Positions 1 to 11,639 of a stretch of DNA of 64,000 nt are shown one piece after another. The notes below the pieces were generated by a model, which saw only the letters and a program-made list of their open reading frames with translations, was not told where the DNA came from and searched no databases. This stretch comes from Leptolyngbya boryana PCC 6306 (GTDB taxonomy: Bacteria; Cyanobacteriota; Cyanobacteriia; Leptolyngbyales; Leptolyngbyaceae), in contig NZ_KB731324.1 in assembly GCF_000353285.1 (NCBI RefSeq), positions 1,568,577-1,632,576 on the forward strand. The letters are read 5' to 3'. A program made the position numbers and the translations under genes. The first letter of the stretch is position 1; every line of letters starts with the position of its first letter.

Positions 1-1
1 G

Positions 2-247
2 CAGATCTTGACTGAAACCTTAGAGCCTGCGAAAGCACAACTACAAGCAGCAGGACTACAAGCTGAAATTGAACTTCGTAAAGGGAATGCGCTGACTCAA
101 ATTCTACAAGCAGCCCAAGAAAACGATATTAGCGCGATCGCCTTGTCTTCTAATTTGAGCGATCATGCATTTGGCGCAATCCCAAGCTTTGCGGCTGAAC
201 TCCTGCGTCAAAGTATGCATCCAATCTTATTGTTTCCTGCTCCTTAA
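2..247 (+). CDS. Universal stress protein family, C-terminal part (runs off the left edge)
   Basis: The reading frame is open from the first bases, so the true start lies outside the window; an in-frame TTG at 8 is probably not the start. The visible 80 or so residues have the UspA-fold tail: alternating beta/alpha segments, an 'AIALSS' strand followed by a Gly/Ser loop, then 'LLRQSMHPILLFP', the typical final helix and strand (usually 'V.....CPVLVV'). Usp proteins bind ATP or form dimers in stress responses, but the ATP-binding N-terminus cannot be checked here. The 3' end overlaps the convergent kinase gene by 4 nt. A related small alpha/beta protein is possible. Confidence 0.6.
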   Translation, partial: QILTETLEPAKAQLQAAGLQAEIELRKGNALTQILQAAQENDISAIALSSNLSDHAFGAIPSFAAELLRQSMHPILLFPAP

Positions 248-1797
248 GGCAGCAGCGTTTTAATCTGCGAATCTCGGTTGGCTAACTCTGCAATGATTTT
301 TGGCTTTGCTTTCTCAAATTCGGTTTTGAGCAACTCTTTACTCGTAGCAGCATTGCCAACCGATGCCCAAGTTTGACTCGCGAGCATCCATTCGAGCAAC
401 TGCGATCGCTGCATTGGTGTTGTCTGTAACGGCATCACGTAAGCGCAGTGATGAGGATCTTCGATCGCAAAAAATAAGATGTAGTAGCTTTCTTTCTCGA
501 TCAGTAATCGCGTCAGTTTTTGCCCTTGCTCGGTCTTCAAATCCAGAAAACACTTGAGCCAGCGAGGATTGCCATCTTTATGCTGGAGTTGATTGTATAG
601 CGCAGTGACCCACATGATGACTGGATGCGGGGATTGAATACACAAGAAGGTTTTGAAAAACTGATTGTAGAGCTTCCCAATTTGAATGTTCTCAATTTCT
701 TGCTGCGATAACATCACCCAAAGCGTTGCAGAAGTCTCACGCTTGGTTTCGAGAATATGGGGAAAGACAATTTGCGCGATCGGTTTATTTTTAGGCCAAG
801 TCGTTAACTGACAGGCTTCATCTGGCGAAAGACCGTTCGGATCTCTCGGCGGTGTCACAACAGGTCGCCGGAGTAGCGCTTCCCCGATGCGATGACTAAT
901 TTGACGAGTCGCATTGTAGCGTTGTTCTAACGGCTCCAACGCTTTGAGAATATCTTCGATCGTGTCAGGACGGTCTTGTGGTAATTTTGCCAGACAACTC
1001 ATCACCAAAGACTCCAATATCTTTGGCACTTTCGCTGAAGGACTGATCGCTTCAAAAGGCTCTGGAGCTTGAAAATGATGCGTTTTATACCAACCGCCAA
1101 AAGAATGCGTATCTGCTTTGAGCGGCATTTTCCCAGTCAGCATCTCGTAGAGCAGCACACCCAAACTATAAATGTCCGATCGTGCATCCAGTTCGCGCCC
1201 TTCCATTTGCTCCGGGGAGGAATATGCCAACGTGCCCATATAAGAACTCGTTTGGCTAGCATCACTTTGCAACAGCTTCGAGATGCCAAAGTCTAAGATC
1301 TTAACGAGTTCCCCAAATCCTGGATCTTGAATGACGAGAATATTACTGGGCTTAATGTCACGGTGGATAATCGGATACGTCGTGCCCTCGATCGTGATTC
1401 CTTGATGGGCGCATTGCAGCCCTGCGCAGATTTGGCGCGCTAGGCTTAAAAATCGCGGCAATGGTAAATTCTGCACCCCAATCACATCGCTCAGACTATT
1501 GCCTTCTAGATATTCCATCACATAGTAAGGCACTTCTTGATCGTCCACGCCATAGTCCATGACTCGAACAATGTGCATACTTTTTGTACTTAACAAGGCA
1601 CAGGTTCGAGCTTCGCTGCGGAAGCGATCGCGCATTTTGCGAGTCAGTAACGTCTGTGAAAGAAACTTCACAGCAACAATGACCCCGCCGAGCAGGACAT
1701 CTTCTGCTTTGTATACTTGCCCCATCGCACCACGACCGATCAGTTGGATCAGTTGGTAGCGATTTGAGAGCAGTTGTCCAATTCTAGGGTCAGCCAT
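244..1797 (-). CDS. Serine/threonine protein kinase with an unassigned C-terminal region
   Basis: Bacterial Hanks-type (PknB-like) kinase of 517 residues. The kinase domain spans about residues 14-290: glycine loop IGRGAMGQV (20-28), ATP-anchoring Lys44 in 'VAVKFL', catalytic loop HRDIKPSN (145-152, Asp147), DFG at 169-171, and an APE-like 'SSPEQ' segment. All catalytic residues are present, so it should be active. Residues from about 310 to 517 form a separate domain with no PASTA, WD40 or membrane segment; I cannot name it. It may sense or bind something in the cytosol. The gene is convergent with the Usp fragment (4-nt overlap) and has no close partner upstream. Substrates cannot be predicted from sequence. 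Confidence 0.9.
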   Translation of the reverse strand: MADPRIGQLLSNRYQLIQLIGRGAMGQVYKAEDVLLGGVIVAVKFLSQTLLTRKMRDRFRSEARTCALLSTKSMHIVRVMDYGVDDQEVPYYVMEYLEGNSLSDVIGVQNLPLPRFLSLARQICAGLQCAHQGITIEGTTYPIIHRDIKPSNILVIQDPGFGELVKILDFGISKLLQSDASQTSSYMGTLAYSSPEQMEGRELDARSDIYSLGVLLYEMLTGKMPLKADTHSFGGWYKTHHFQAPEPFEAISPSAKVPKILESLVMSCLAKLPQDRPDTIEDILKALEPLEQRYNATRQISHRIGEALLRRPVVTPPRDPNGLSPDEACQLTTWPKNKPIAQIVFPHILETKRETSATLWVMLSQQEIENIQIGKLYNQFFKTFLCIQSPHPVIMWVTALYNQLQHKDGNPRWLKCFLDLKTEQGQKLTRLLIEKESYYILFFAIEDPHHCAYVMPLQTTPMQRSQLLEWMLASQTWASVGNAATSKELLKTEFEKAKPKIIAELANRDSQIKTLLP

Positions 1798-1883
1798 GCA
1801 GGGAAGGGGAATCGATGAACAAGATGCTTTCAGTATGGACAGCTTCGATTTTGTAATAACTTTATGAAGCTACAATCTTGTAC

Positions 1884-2378
1884 TTAAGTATTTTGTTCTG
1901 CCTGCCGCTCTAAGGTCGCTTCCATGGTGCTGTTCAGGTGATGTCCGGTGAGTGTCGTGCTTGAGAAATAATAGCGATCGTCGTTCAATCGATACAGAGT
2001 TTCAAAACTACTGCGGCGCTGTTGGCGATCGCTTAACACCCAATGCCGTTGCACAAGCGACTCCGGTGCAACCAAGCCTTCGCCTTCAACCCGTCCGAGT
2101 TGGCTATGCTGAAGCACGAATGTATAACGGCGATCGCCTGCACTCAAGCGTCCTCGATATTGCAACGTCACTTCATCACGATCGTGATAGGGGAAGGTGA
2201 GCTTCGTAATCATTGTGAACCAATCATCGCGGCTCCAGGCGATGAGAATTCTGCCTTTGACCGCGATCGGAAGTTCTTCGCGCTCCAGCCAGTTGCCTTG
2301 AAGCGTCCAACGTCCGGGTTGCATTAAAAACGTGTGGTTCACGGTAAGTTTTAGATCGGTGGCTCCACATGCTATCAC
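1884..2378 (-). CDS. Conserved hypothetical protein, beta-rich
   Basis: A 164-residue protein I do not recognise by name. It has no signal peptide or membrane segment. Alternating hydrophobic/charged strands and many aromatic residues (for example 'MQPGRWTLQGNW', 'VTLQYRGRL', 'YRLNDDRYYF') suggest an antiparallel beta barrel or lipocalin-like sheet. It lies 8 nt downstream of anmK on the same strand, so it is probably the last gene of a map-anmK-hypothetical operon. Codon use and HIP1 content match its neighbours, so there is no sign of transfer. No function is proposed. Confidence 0.7.
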   Translation of the reverse strand: MIACGATDLKLTVNHTFLMQPGRWTLQGNWLEREELPIAVKGRILIAWSRDDWFTMITKLTFPYHDRDEVTLQYRGRLSAGDRRYTFVLQHSQLGRVEGEGLVAPESLVQRHWVLSDRQQRRSSFETLYRLNDDRYYFSSTTLTGHHLNSTMEATLERQAEQNT

Positions 2379-2386
2379 GCCGCTTT

Positions 2387-3502
2387 CTATACTACGTGGT
2401 GAATTTCCCCTAGAAGAACAGATTTTGGTGCGCCTGTGACCTCCGGGAGATTACCAGGGATCTCGTGATATCGCCAATAGGCAAGCACAGCGAAGGCGAT
2501 CGCTTCTTTAAAGTCGGCATTTAATCCCAGGTCGTCGGTCGTGCAAATGATGCTGTCAGGCAGTAAAAATTGCAGCCGCTGCTTTAAGTAAGTGTTGCGA
2601 CTGCCTCCACCGCAGACGAGTACTCGATCGGGCAATTGCGGCAAAAATCTCTGATAGCTCTGGGCAATCGAGGCAGCGGTAAATTCGGTGAGGGTTGCTA
2701 GGATGTCGGCTTGAGTTAAGCCAGACGCGTCTGCAAGACACGCATCGAGATAAGCTGCACCAAAGTGTTCGCGCCCCGTAGATTTGGGCGGCGGTTGTTG
2801 GAAAAAGTCTTGTTGTAACCAGCGATCGACAAGTTCTAGATTTGGAGTGCCACGGGCAGCCCAAGCTCCATCGCGATCATACGTTTGCTCGGAAAATCGT
2901 TGAACTGCTAAATCGATCAACATATTGCCAGCCCCCGTATCCCATCCTCGAATCGGCAGGTCAGCTTTGAGCGGCGGCAGATAAGTGACATTGCCAATGC
3001 CGCCAATATTTTGCACACAGCGATGCTCGATTGGGTGTCTTAACAATGCAGCATCAATCGGCGGAACTAGCGGCGCGCCCTGACCCCCGATCGCGATATC
3101 CGCCGCCCGAAAGTTACTCACCGTCGCAATTTTGGTCTGATAGGCGATCACCTCCCCTCTGCCGATCTGCAAACTGTATCCGAGTTGAGCATTTGGCGGA
3201 CGATGAAAGACCGTTTGACCATGTGAGCCAATCAGCACAGCCGGAGCTTGATTAGCTTGAATTTTCAGCGCGGCTTGGGCAAATTGAGTCGCGATCGCGT
3301 CGTCGAGTTCTGCAAGTTCCGCCAGCGACAACGGCGCACCTCCGCAGACTGCGAGAATGCGATCGCGCAGGTCTGCTGGATAGGGATAGGTTGCGCCTGC
3401 GATTAACGTCGCTTGCAGATCCTCGGTCGAGCCAGAAATATCAACAAGCGCCGCATCAATTCCATCGACGGACGTACCACTCATTAGCCCAATAACGCGC
3501 AT
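2387..3502 (-). CDS. anmK: Anhydro-N-acetylmuramic acid kinase
   Basis: Phosphorylates 1,6-anhydro-N-acetylmuramic acid with ring opening to give MurNAc-6-phosphate, recycling cell-wall sugar in the cytosol. The 371-residue length is normal for AnmK. It begins with the family signature '[14 protein letters not shown]', followed by 'GSHGQTVFH' (catalytic/anhMurNAc region), '[13 protein letters not shown]' and '[11 protein letters not shown]' of the ASKHA ATPase fold, and a late 'CGGGSRN' nucleotide loop. The start ATG lies 4 nt after the map stop codon, so the two genes are very probably cotranscribed. I see no damage. The assignment is firm on motifs. Confidence 0.96.
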   Translation of the reverse strand: MRVIGLMSGTSVDGIDAALVDISGSTEDLQATLIAGATYPYPADLRDRILAVCGGAPLSLAELAELDDAIATQFAQAALKIQANQAPAVLIGSHGQTVFHRPPNAQLGYSLQIGRGEVIAYQTKIATVSNFRAADIAIGGQGAPLVPPIDAALLRHPIEHRCVQNIGGIGNVTYLPPLKADLPIRGWDTGAGNMLIDLAVQRFSEQTYDRDGAWAARGTPNLELVDRWLQQDFFQQPPPKSTGREHFGAAYLDACLADASGLTQADILATLTEFTAASIAQSYQRFLPQLPDRVLVCGGGSRNTYLKQRLQFLLPDSIICTTDDLGLNADFKEAIAFAVLAYWRYHEIPGNLPEVTGAPKSVLLGEIHHVV

Positions 3503-3506
3503 GAGA

Positions 3507-4319
3507 TTAGACCAAATTGCGATCGGTTAAGATTTCGTATCCGGTTTCTGTGACTAAAACCGTATGCTCGAATTGTGCAGACAGAGAACGATCTACCGTC
3601 ACCGCTGTCCAGCGATCGGGCAGAATTCTCGTATTTTTGGAGCCTGCGTTGACAATTGGCTCGATCGCTAATGTCATGCCTGCTCTCAGCTTCACATTCG
3701 GCATTTGATAGGTTCTGAAATTGAACACCGACGGTTCTTCGTGCAGATTCCGCCCAACGCCGTGTCCTGTGAAGTCTTCCACGATTTTGAAGCCATTTTC
3801 TTCCACATAATCCTGGATTGCGCCCGCGAGTTCGAGCAAAAATGCCCCGGCGCGCACTTTTTCAATGCCTTTGTATAACGCCTGCTCAGCCACATGGATT
3901 AATTTAGCGGCATCTGGGGGAACGTCGCCAACGGCGATCGTAATGCAAGAATCGCCGTGGAATCCTTCAAAGAATGCGCCTGTATCGACTTTCAGCACAT
4001 CTCCCTTGTGAATCACTTTCTTTTTATTGGGAATGCCGTGAACGACTTCGTGATTGATGCTGGAACAAATCGAAGCCGGGAACCCGTGATATCCCTTAAA
4101 GCTTGGAGTCGCCCCCATTTCGCGGATGCGTTTTTCTGCATGAGCATCTAAATCCCAAGTGGTCATTCCTGGCTGAACCATTTCTGAGATCTCTTTCAGC
4201 ACGGTGGCAACGATGCGCCCAGATTGGCGCATGATTGCGATTTCTTCAGGAGATTTGAGTTCGATGCCCCGACGCTGTTTTTTCGAGGGTTGCGGAAGAA
4301 GATTGCTCAGAATGTTCAT
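3507..4319 (-). CDS. map: Methionine aminopeptidase, type I
   Basis: Removes the initiator methionine from nascent proteins in the cytosol, using a two-metal centre. All five metal ligands are visible: Asp in 'KVDTGAF', Asp in 'HGDSC', His in '[11 protein letters not shown]', Glu in 'LAIEPIV' and Glu in 'FEHTVLV'. At 270 residues it is a little longer than the minimal enzyme because of about 15 basic N-terminal residues before '[12 protein letters not shown]'. Cyanobacteria usually carry several map paralogues, so this may not be the only one. It is the first gene of the map-anmK-hypothetical run. Confidence 0.96.
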   Translation of the reverse strand: MNILSNLLPQPSKKQRRGIELKSPEEIAIMRQSGRIVATVLKEISEMVQPGMTTWDLDAHAEKRIREMGATPSFKGYHGFPASICSSINHEVVHGIPNKKKVIHKGDVLKVDTGAFFEGFHGDSCITIAVGDVPPDAAKLIHVAEQALYKGIEKVRAGAFLLELAGAIQDYVEENGFKIVEDFTGHGVGRNLHEEPSVFNFRTYQMPNVKLRAGMTLAIEPIVNAGSKNTRILPDRWTAVTVDRSLSAQFEHTVLVTETGYEILTDRNLV

Positions 4320-4366
4320 GTAAGGGCGCTTATTGAGAAATATCTGCTTTACTAACTTAGCTCAAA

Positions 4367-5896
4367 CTACGGCAACCATCGCGGGTGCAGTCCAGCAAAT
4401 GGTAATTCTTCTGGCTGCGTTTTAGCCGTTAGATCGTCTTTGAGCGGCAGGAGCCAGAGTCTACTGTTGGCGACTGCTTGTCCGCCTTCAGCTTTGGCAC
4501 GATCGTCTGCTTGCGTTTGATCAAAAATTAAGGCTTTGCCGTCTGGCGCTAAATCAACTGTAGTTTCGCGCTGATTCGGCAGTAAGACCAGCGGGCGTAA
4601 GGTCTGCTCCATCGGTTTGCCTTCTCGCGCTGCTTTCAAGTCGATCGCGGCTAAGAACGGTTGTTCTTGAAAGGTTGTGCCTGGAAGAAGATTGGTCAGC
4701 AAACAGTACAAAAATTGATTGTTCGCATCAAATTCGGCACTGATAATCGATCCCGGAATTTTGAGAATTTCTTTTTGCACCCCTTGGGAAACGAGGAACA
4801 TCGATCGCGTGTAGTCGGTGTTGAATTTCACCATAGCAGCAGCGCTTCCGTCCTGCGAAAAGCTGAGCACGGTTCCAAATTTGGGCAGAAAATCGAGCGG
4901 ATTGGCTTGAGATTGTTCAGATTGGGGTTTGAGGGGCAAAATTGCCAATCCTTGTCCTTGAGCAACCGCGAGCGATCCTCCATCGGGTGTGATCAGAAAG
5001 TCGCCTCCAGTTTGGCGATTATCGATCGGTTGTGCAGGTTGCCCTTCTCGCAAAATCCACGCGCCTGCATCATTGGGATCGCGACGGCTCAAGCGCTGAA
5101 TGACAATTACACTGCCATCTCGCGAAAGATCGAATTTCAGGTTTTGATAGTCTCGATTGTCTAGAACCTCGGTGATTTGTCCGACTTGAGTGGGAGAAGC
5201 GGATGCGGTGGAGGTGGAGGCACTGCCTAACTGCACCGGATCATTGATGTGAATCCCCGTTGTCACGGTGTAGAGTTTCTGTTCGGCAAGAGATTGCGGT
5301 GGATTCGTGCGTTCGATCGCGCTAAATAGAATTTTGTCATTGCCGGGATACGCTTTGAAATCCATCACAGTCAGGTTTTCCGGCGTGAGGACTTTTTTAT
5401 CTTGCTGAGTCATGTTGTAGAGAATCAGCCGCCCAGTTTCATTGCCTTCTGCGCCGATAAACGCAAAACTGCGATCGCGGCTCTTAAAGGTCTCGCGAAA
5501 GGGTTGGAGAATGCCATTGCTTGAGCCTTCTTTACTAAAGCGATCGCGGGCACTTTCGAGTGAAATTGTGAATTCGGCTCCGTAAGGAGCAGGTTGATCG
5601 AAAGTGTACGCCATGCGTCGTCCTGCCCAACTGACTTTGCCTTTTAATTCGGGCTGGATGCGGAGATTTTTCTCAACGCTGGCATGATCCATCGGGCGAC
5701 TAAAGGTGAGCAGGAAGGCGCGATCGTCTGCCCCAATTTGTTTTCCTTGCCAATTAAAATCACGTACTCTGGGTGCACTGCGATCTCCGCTCAGCAGCAG
5801 AATTCCGATCAAAAAGGCAGTGGCGAGCATCAGTGCGATCGCGACTCGATCGAGCGGTTGGGGAAACTTGCGGAGCGATTCACGAGACGTTTGCAT
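4367..5896 (-). CDS. Membrane-anchored protein with a bacterial Ig-like domain and beta-propeller-like repeats
   Basis: 509 residues. A short basic N-terminus and one transmembrane helix (about 19-38, 'VAIALMLATAFLIGILLL') suggest a signal anchor with the rest in the periplasm. Residues about 45-130 resemble a bacterial Ig-like (SbsA-type) fold: 'FLLTFSRPMDHASVEKNLRI' followed by 'GRRMAYTFDQPAPYGAEF' is the usual pattern. The remainder has repeated 'D.G..L..' strands of the TolB/WD40-like propeller type ('ITPDGGSLAVAQG', 'FSQDGSAAAMV', 'LAPDGKALIF'). A role in surface or envelope interactions is inference only. It stands alone, 47 nt before map. Confidence 0.75.
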   Translation of the reverse strand: MQTSRESLRKFPQPLDRVAIALMLATAFLIGILLLSGDRSAPRVRDFNWQGKQIGADDRAFLLTFSRPMDHASVEKNLRIQPELKGKVSWAGRRMAYTFDQPAPYGAEFTISLESARDRFSKEGSSNGILQPFRETFKSRDRSFAFIGAEGNETGRLILYNMTQQDKKVLTPENLTVMDFKAYPGNDKILFSAIERTNPPQSLAEQKLYTVTTGIHINDPVQLGSASTSTASASPTQVGQITEVLDNRDYQNLKFDLSRDGSVIVIQRLSRRDPNDAGAWILREGQPAQPIDNRQTGGDFLITPDGGSLAVAQGQGLAILPLKPQSEQSQANPLDFLPKFGTVLSFSQDGSAAAMVKFNTDYTRSMFLVSQGVQKEILKIPGSIISAEFDANNQFLYCLLTNLLPGTTFQEQPFLAAIDLKAAREGKPMEQTLRPLVLLPNQRETTVDLAPDGKALIFDQTQADDRAKAEGGQAVANSRLWLLPLKDDLTAKTQPEELPFAGLHPRWLP

Positions 5897-7503
<1,607 letters not shown>

Positions 7504-7516
7504 TAACCCGGCAACA

Positions 7517-7600
7517 ATCAATCTGATAGGGGGATAAAGGGATAGGGAGCAATCTGAGTCTAGGTTCTCCCCACTCCCCACTCCCCACTCCCTACTTCGC
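7517..7600. repeat. Dispersed G/C-tract palindromic repeat, copy A
   Basis: Lies between convergent eno and mnmE. It starts with ATCAATCTGATAGGG (identical at the start of copy B, 50585), passes through 'GGATAGGGAG' and 'AATCTGAGTC', and ends in a triple CTCCCCACTCCCC tract. The G-rich and C-rich halves can fold into a long imperfect hairpin. It may act as a transcription barrier for both genes. No coding capacity. Confidence 0.7.
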
Positions 7601-7624
7601 AAGCCAAACCGCAGCCAATTCGGC

Positions 7625-8983
7625 TCATTTGCCAATGCAGAATCGGCTAAAAATTCGATCGAGCACTGATTCTGTAACATCCTCACCTAAGATTTCGCCC
7701 AAGGCTTGAATAGCGCTGCGTAAATCGATCGTCCAAAAATCTAAGGGCAACTGATTCGAGATCGTCACTTGTACTTGTTGCAATGCTAGTTTGGCGCGAG
7801 TCAGTGCTGCGGCTTGACGTTGATTAATTGCCAAATCCATATTTGCGGCTTGAATTTGTCCCGATTGAACGGTTTCTAAAATCGCAGTTTCGAGCGCATC
7901 AATGCCTTGGTTTTGAGCTGCAGCCGTTTTCACAATTTGTAGAGCTGAAGGTAAATCTGAAGTTGGTTCAGCCAGATCGATTTTGTTAATGACAAGAATC
8001 AAAGGTCGATCGCGGACTCGATCGTAAATTTCGCGATCGAGTTCGGTAAATCCGGCTTGAGCATCGATCGTGAACAGAACCAAATCCGCAGATTCAGCGG
8101 CTAAACGCGATCGCTCAACGCCAATTTTTTCGACTTGATCCTCAGTCTCACGAATCCCTGCCGTATCTAAAACTTGAATCGGAATTCCACCCACAACCAA
8201 TTGAGATTCGACAACATCGCGCGTTGTGCCAGGAAGATCCGTGACAATTGCGCGATCGCAGCGACTCCAGGCATTGAGTAAGCTCGATTTTCCAACATTC
8301 GGACGACCGACGATCGCAACTTTCAGCCCCGTTCTCAGCAGTTCTCCACGATCGGCCGTCTCTAAGATGCGAGTGACATCGGCTAAGACTTGATCAAACT
8401 GTGATCGAATCAGATCTTCATCCAACGGCGGTAAATCATCCTCAAAATCGATTCGCGCTTCGACTTCTGCCAAAATATCGAGACAAGTGGCGCGCAAGTG
8501 ACGAATGGGATGTGCGAGTTTGCCTTGTAATCCGGCGAGTGCTGTTTGTGCAGCTTGCGGCGATCGTGCTCCGACTAGGTCTGAAATACTTTCCGCTTGA
8601 GTCAGATCAATTCGTCCATTCAAAAACGCTCTGAGTGTAAATTCTCCGGGTTGCGCCAGTCTTGCACCTTGTTCGATGCAGAGTTGCAGAACTTGCTGGA
8701 CTGCCATAATTCCACCGTGACAGTGAAATTCGATCACATCTTCGCGCGTGTACGATCGCGGAGCAAGCATCAGTAAAAGTAAAGCTTCATCAATCAAGCG
8801 ATCGGTTTCAGGATGACGAATGAACCCATATAAAATTCGATGACTTTCCCAAGCTTGCTGACCCGGTGCATGGAAGAGTTTTTTTGCGATCGCAACTGAT
8901 TCCGATCCAGACAATCTGACAATGCCAACACTGCCTTGTTCTGGAACAATTGCAGTCGCGATCGCCGCAATGGTGTCACTCAT
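7625..8983 (-). CDS. mnmE: tRNA modification GTPase MnmE
   Basis: With MnmG, installs the 5-carboxymethylaminomethyl group on wobble uridine-34 of certain tRNAs. ATG 8983 is chosen over one four codons upstream because it gives '[12 protein letters not shown]', the usual start, and forms an ATGA overlap with the stop of the acetyltransferase gene. 452 residues: N-terminal tetrahydrofolate-binding dimer domain (1-115), helical domain, inserted G domain with G1 '[10 protein letters not shown]', G3 'DTAGIRE', G4 'NKID', and the essential C-terminal 'FCIGK'. Complete. Part of the selO-acetyltransferase-mnmE run. Confidence 0.97.
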   Translation of the reverse strand: MSDTIAAIATAIVPEQGSVGIVRLSGSESVAIAKKLFHAPGQQAWESHRILYGFIRHPETDRLIDEALLLLMLAPRSYTREDVIEFHCHGGIMAVQQVLQLCIEQGARLAQPGEFTLRAFLNGRIDLTQAESISDLVGARSPQAAQTALAGLQGKLAHPIRHLRATCLDILAEVEARIDFEDDLPPLDEDLIRSQFDQVLADVTRILETADRGELLRTGLKVAIVGRPNVGKSSLLNAWSRCDRAIVTDLPGTTRDVVESQLVVGGIPIQVLDTAGIRETEDQVEKIGVERSRLAAESADLVLFTIDAQAGFTELDREIYDRVRDRPLILVINKIDLAEPTSDLPSALQIVKTAAAQNQGIDALETAILETVQSGQIQAANMDLAINQRQAAALTRAKLALQQVQVTISNQLPLDFWTIDLRSAIQALGEILGEDVTESVLDRIFSRFCIGK

Positions 8984-9546
8984 CCCACTCTCCAATTTGG
9001 ATTAATTAAGCTTGTGCGAATATGATCTTCCCATTTGCCATTGATGAGCAGGTAATCTCTGGAATATCCTTCGATCGTAAAACCTAATCGTCTTAAAACG
9101 CCTGCACTGCGGCGATTGTGGGGCATATAGTTGGCAGTAATTCGGTGCATATTCAAGTCATTAAAAACATAGCGAATCGCTGTTTCTAATGCCTCACTCA
9201 TATAGCCATTGCGTTGTTCATTCTCAGCGAGGCTATAGCCCAAACTACACGAATAGCTAATGCCTTGAGTAATGTTCGTGAAATTGACAGCACCAATAAC
9301 TTTTTTAGGATCATCTTTCTTAAACAGAAAGAGCCTGAGCGATCGATCATAGCCAAATTCGATCAGGCTTTTTTCGATCTGCTGTGCCCAAAAATCACGC
9401 GTGTAGAAATTTTTAGGACGAAAGGGTTCAAATGGCTCTAGAAAATCTCGATTCTCAGTATAGTAATTGACGATCGCAGTTGTGTCATTCTGCTGAAGCA
9501 TCCGAACAATTAAGCGGGACGTTAAAAGAACTGGTGTTTGCAGCAT
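8980..9546 (-). CDS. GNAT acetyltransferase, RimJ/RimL-like
   Basis: 188-residue acetyl-CoA-dependent N-acetyltransferase of the ribosomal-protein Ala acetyltransferase type. It has the usual '[13 protein letters not shown]' opening, a central 'GVNF..' style strand ('[10 protein letters not shown]'), '[19 protein letters not shown]' (motif A, acetyl-CoA pyrophosphate loop) and '[22 protein letters not shown]' near the end (motif B and the RimJ tail). The substrate, whether a ribosomal protein or something else, cannot be decided. It is translationally coupled to mnmE by an ATGA overlap and follows selO by 6 nt. Confidence 0.85.
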   Translation of the reverse strand: MLQTPVLLTSRLIVRMLQQNDTTAIVNYYTENRDFLEPFEPFRPKNFYTRDFWAQQIEKSLIEFGYDRSLRLFLFKKDDPKKVIGAVNFTNITQGISYSCSLGYSLAENEQRNGYMSEALETAIRYVFNDLNMHRITANYMPHNRRSAGVLRRLGFTIEGYSRDYLLINGKWEDHIRTSLINPNWRVG

Positions 9547-9552
9547 AGACTT

Positions 9553-10974
9553 TCAATGGCGAATTCGAGTGAGTAAATCATAAAACGGTTGCCAGTTGTC
9601 GTCATCTGCAATCGGATTCCAAACCGCTTCAATCTCCGATCGAACTAAACCAAAGTCAGGATTGTAAGCTTTCAACCGCGCCGGAACTGCTTCAAGCTCA
9701 GGATGGCTCAAGGTATTTAAAGCCTGGCAATAACTCTGTCGCCAGTTTTCAAATAGGGTTGCTAACTCCGTGTTAGAAGTCTCACGTTGAGAGAAAATAT
9801 TGCCTGCATCCTCGCTCCAACTGCGATCGAACTGTTGCGTAATCTGAGCAAAGAAATCGTGATAGTCGATTTGAGACGCTTGCAGAAATTGCACGGTTCG
9901 ATAGACTAAATTCGCTGCGATCGATTGCTCTAGCTGATCAAATCCCAATCGATACAGCATTCTCTGCCGATAAGATGACTCATAGCGATCGACAAATTTC
10001 GACAATCCAGATTTCAGATCTTCAGCCGAAATCACTCGCTTTAATGGAGCTTGCAGCATTTCCAAGTTCCAGTAGCAAATTTCAGGCTGGCTTGCATAGG
10101 CATAGCGCCCGTAGTAATCAAAATAAGCCGCAGTAAATCCCGGCTGATACGCTGGAATGAAAGCATAAGGACCATAATCAAAGCTTTCTCCAGTAATCGA
10201 CATATTATCGGTATTCAAAACGGCGTGACAGAAGCCTGCCGCCATCCATTGCGCGACGAGATCAGCAACTTTTTCAACTAATTCTGCATAAAACAAAGCA
10301 TAGCGATCGCGCTCATTGATCAAATGCGGATAGTAAATTTCAATCACATGATCGAGCAAAATCGCAATCAAATCTTTGCGATTCAGTGCATCCAGTCGTT
10401 CAAATGTTCCGAAGCGAATATGCGATCGACTAAAGCGAATCATTACCGACGATCGAGTGGGCGAAGGTTCATCGCCTCGCCAAAGCCCTTCTCCCGTTTC
10501 AATCAAGCTCAAACAGCGCGAAGTTCTCACCTTCAATCGATGCAGCATTTCTGCTGCTAAAACTTCTCGCACGCCACCCTTGAGCGTCAATCGACCATCG
10601 CCCCCACGCGAATAAGGCGTTGTCCCAGAGCCTTTTGTACCAAAGTCATACAATTCACCATCATTCGCACGAACTTGCCCATAGAGAAAACCGCGACCAT
10701 CGCCCAAGGCTGGATTATAAGTTCCAAACTGATACCCGTGATAGCGCATCGCCAGGAGGGGATCGCGCCCCTGAAATTTGCCAAACGCTTCGATGAAATG
10801 CTCATCCGTTACGGCATCTAAGCCCAACTGTGCCAAGATATCGTCGTTGCGAAATCTCAGAATATGTTGCGGAAAAGACGCGGCGGAAACGCGATCGGAA
10901 AAATCATCTCCTAAGCGCTCAAACGCAGGCTCGTAGTCGAGTGCTAAGAGTGGGTTCACAAATTCGGTCATCAA
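9553..10974 (-). CDS. selO: Protein adenylyltransferase SelO (YdiU/UPF0061 family)
   Basis: SelO pseudokinases transfer AMP from ATP to protein hydroxyls (AMPylation) and act in redox homeostasis. This 473-residue protein matches the family along its length: '[16 protein letters not shown]' (nucleotide loop), '[19 protein letters not shown]', '[10 protein letters not shown]', '[16 protein letters not shown]' (catalytic-loop region, normally HGVMNTDNMSI) and 'DYGPYAFI' (metal-binding DFG equivalent). It lacks the C-terminal selenocysteine/cysteine tail of eukaryotic forms. Two ATGs occur in tandem at the start (10974 and 10971). The gene heads the run with the acetyltransferase and mnmE, and sits 21 nt after the truncated MNT gene. 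Confidence 0.92.
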   Translation of the reverse strand: MMTEFVNPLLALDYEPAFERLGDDFSDRVSAASFPQHILRFRNDDILAQLGLDAVTDEHFIEAFGKFQGRDPLLAMRYHGYQFGTYNPALGDGRGFLYGQVRANDGELYDFGTKGSGTTPYSRGGDGRLTLKGGVREVLAAEMLHRLKVRTSRCLSLIETGEGLWRGDEPSPTRSSVMIRFSRSHIRFGTFERLDALNRKDLIAILLDHVIEIYYPHLINERDRYALFYAELVEKVADLVAQWMAAGFCHAVLNTDNMSITGESFDYGPYAFIPAYQPGFTAAYFDYYGRYAYASQPEICYWNLEMLQAPLKRVISAEDLKSGLSKFVDRYESSYRQRMLYRLGFDQLEQSIAANLVYRTVQFLQASQIDYHDFFAQITQQFDRSWSEDAGNIFSQRETSNTELATLFENWRQSYCQALNTLSHPELEAVPARLKAYNPDFGLVRSEIEAVWNPIADDDNWQPFYDLLTRIRH

Positions 10975-10995
10975 CTTGGATCGGTGAGGTTTCTA

Positions 10996-11241
10996 TCATC
11001 CTAGCGGGAAACTGAGATCCCTAGAACGACTTCCCGCCTTGCATAGAATTTTTGAATTAGTAAGGTGAAATTGCACCATTACATCAATGTCGCTGTCGGG
11101 GCGAAAGTCATCGCGCAGGATAGAGCCAAATAGAGCGAATTCTGTCACTTGCCATTTGTGACAAAACTCAGCAATGTTCTCCATTGGTAATTCGATCGCT
11201 GCAATGCTCATGTCAGATTTACTCCCTTTGTCGCGATTCAT
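10996..11241 (-). CDS. MNT-type nucleotidyltransferase, 3'-truncated
   Basis: Small nucleotidyltransferase of the MntA/MNT family, many of which are antitoxins that AMPylate a HEPN toxin. The core is present: '[25 protein letters not shown]', that is GS-x-R plus the DxD metal pair. Homologues continue about 30 residues with 'D....' helices and a final catalytic strand; here the sequence departs after 'VQFH' and ends in an unrelated '[22 protein letters not shown]', so the C-terminus is lost and replaced. No HEPN partner follows; instead it overlaps the vapC stop (ATGA, 11238-11241). An internal ATG at 11211 ('MSIAAIELP') is the more usual start. Probably decaying. Confidence 0.6.
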   Translation of the reverse strand: MNRDKGSKSDMSIAAIELPMENIAEFCHKWQVTEFALFGSILRDDFRPDSDIDVMVQFHLTNSKILCKAGSRSRDLSFPLG

Positions 11242-11639
11242 TCTGCCCAGTTTTGCAGAGATAGATTGGCAATGCGTGAAAACTCTCGCACATTGTTGCT
11301 GACTAACGTAACGCTAAGGCTCAATGCGTGGGCAGCAATCAGCATGTCCATTGCTCCGATAACCAGTCCTCTACTTTCTAGATCGCTTCTGATTGCGCCA
11401 TAGAGGGTCGCAGCCGCTTGATCAAACGCAACGATTTCTAGCGGGATTAAAAATTGCATCAAAGCATTACGGTTTTTCTCTCGTTGCTGGCTTTTGCAAA
11501 CGCCATATTCTAGTTCCGCCACAGTGATAGAGGATATGCCGATATCTGACAAAGCAAGATTTGAAAATCGCTCCAATACCTTTGGAGGTCTTTGCTTAAT
11601 CAAATAGATGCAGATGTTCGTGTCCAACAGATATTGCAT
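11238..11639 (-). CDS. vapC: PIN-domain ribonuclease toxin, VapC family
   Basis: 133-residue VapC-type toxin, a Mg-dependent RNase that typically cleaves tRNA or rRNA. The PIN acidic residues are visible: Asp6 in '[12 protein letters not shown]', Glu in '[10 protein letters not shown]', Asp in '[12 protein letters not shown]', and the final 'LVSNNVREF' (usually T-N-N/D-x-REF). Its ATG immediately follows the antitoxin stop with no gap, the usual antitoxin-first order. Its stop overlaps the MNT start. It looks intact. Confidence 0.92.
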   Translation of the reverse strand: MQYLLDTNICIYLIKQRPPKVLERFSNLALSDIGISSITVAELEYGVCKSQQREKNRNALMQFLIPLEIVAFDQAAATLYGAIRSDLESRGLVIGAMDMLIAAHALSLSVTLVSNNVREFSRIANLSLQNWAE

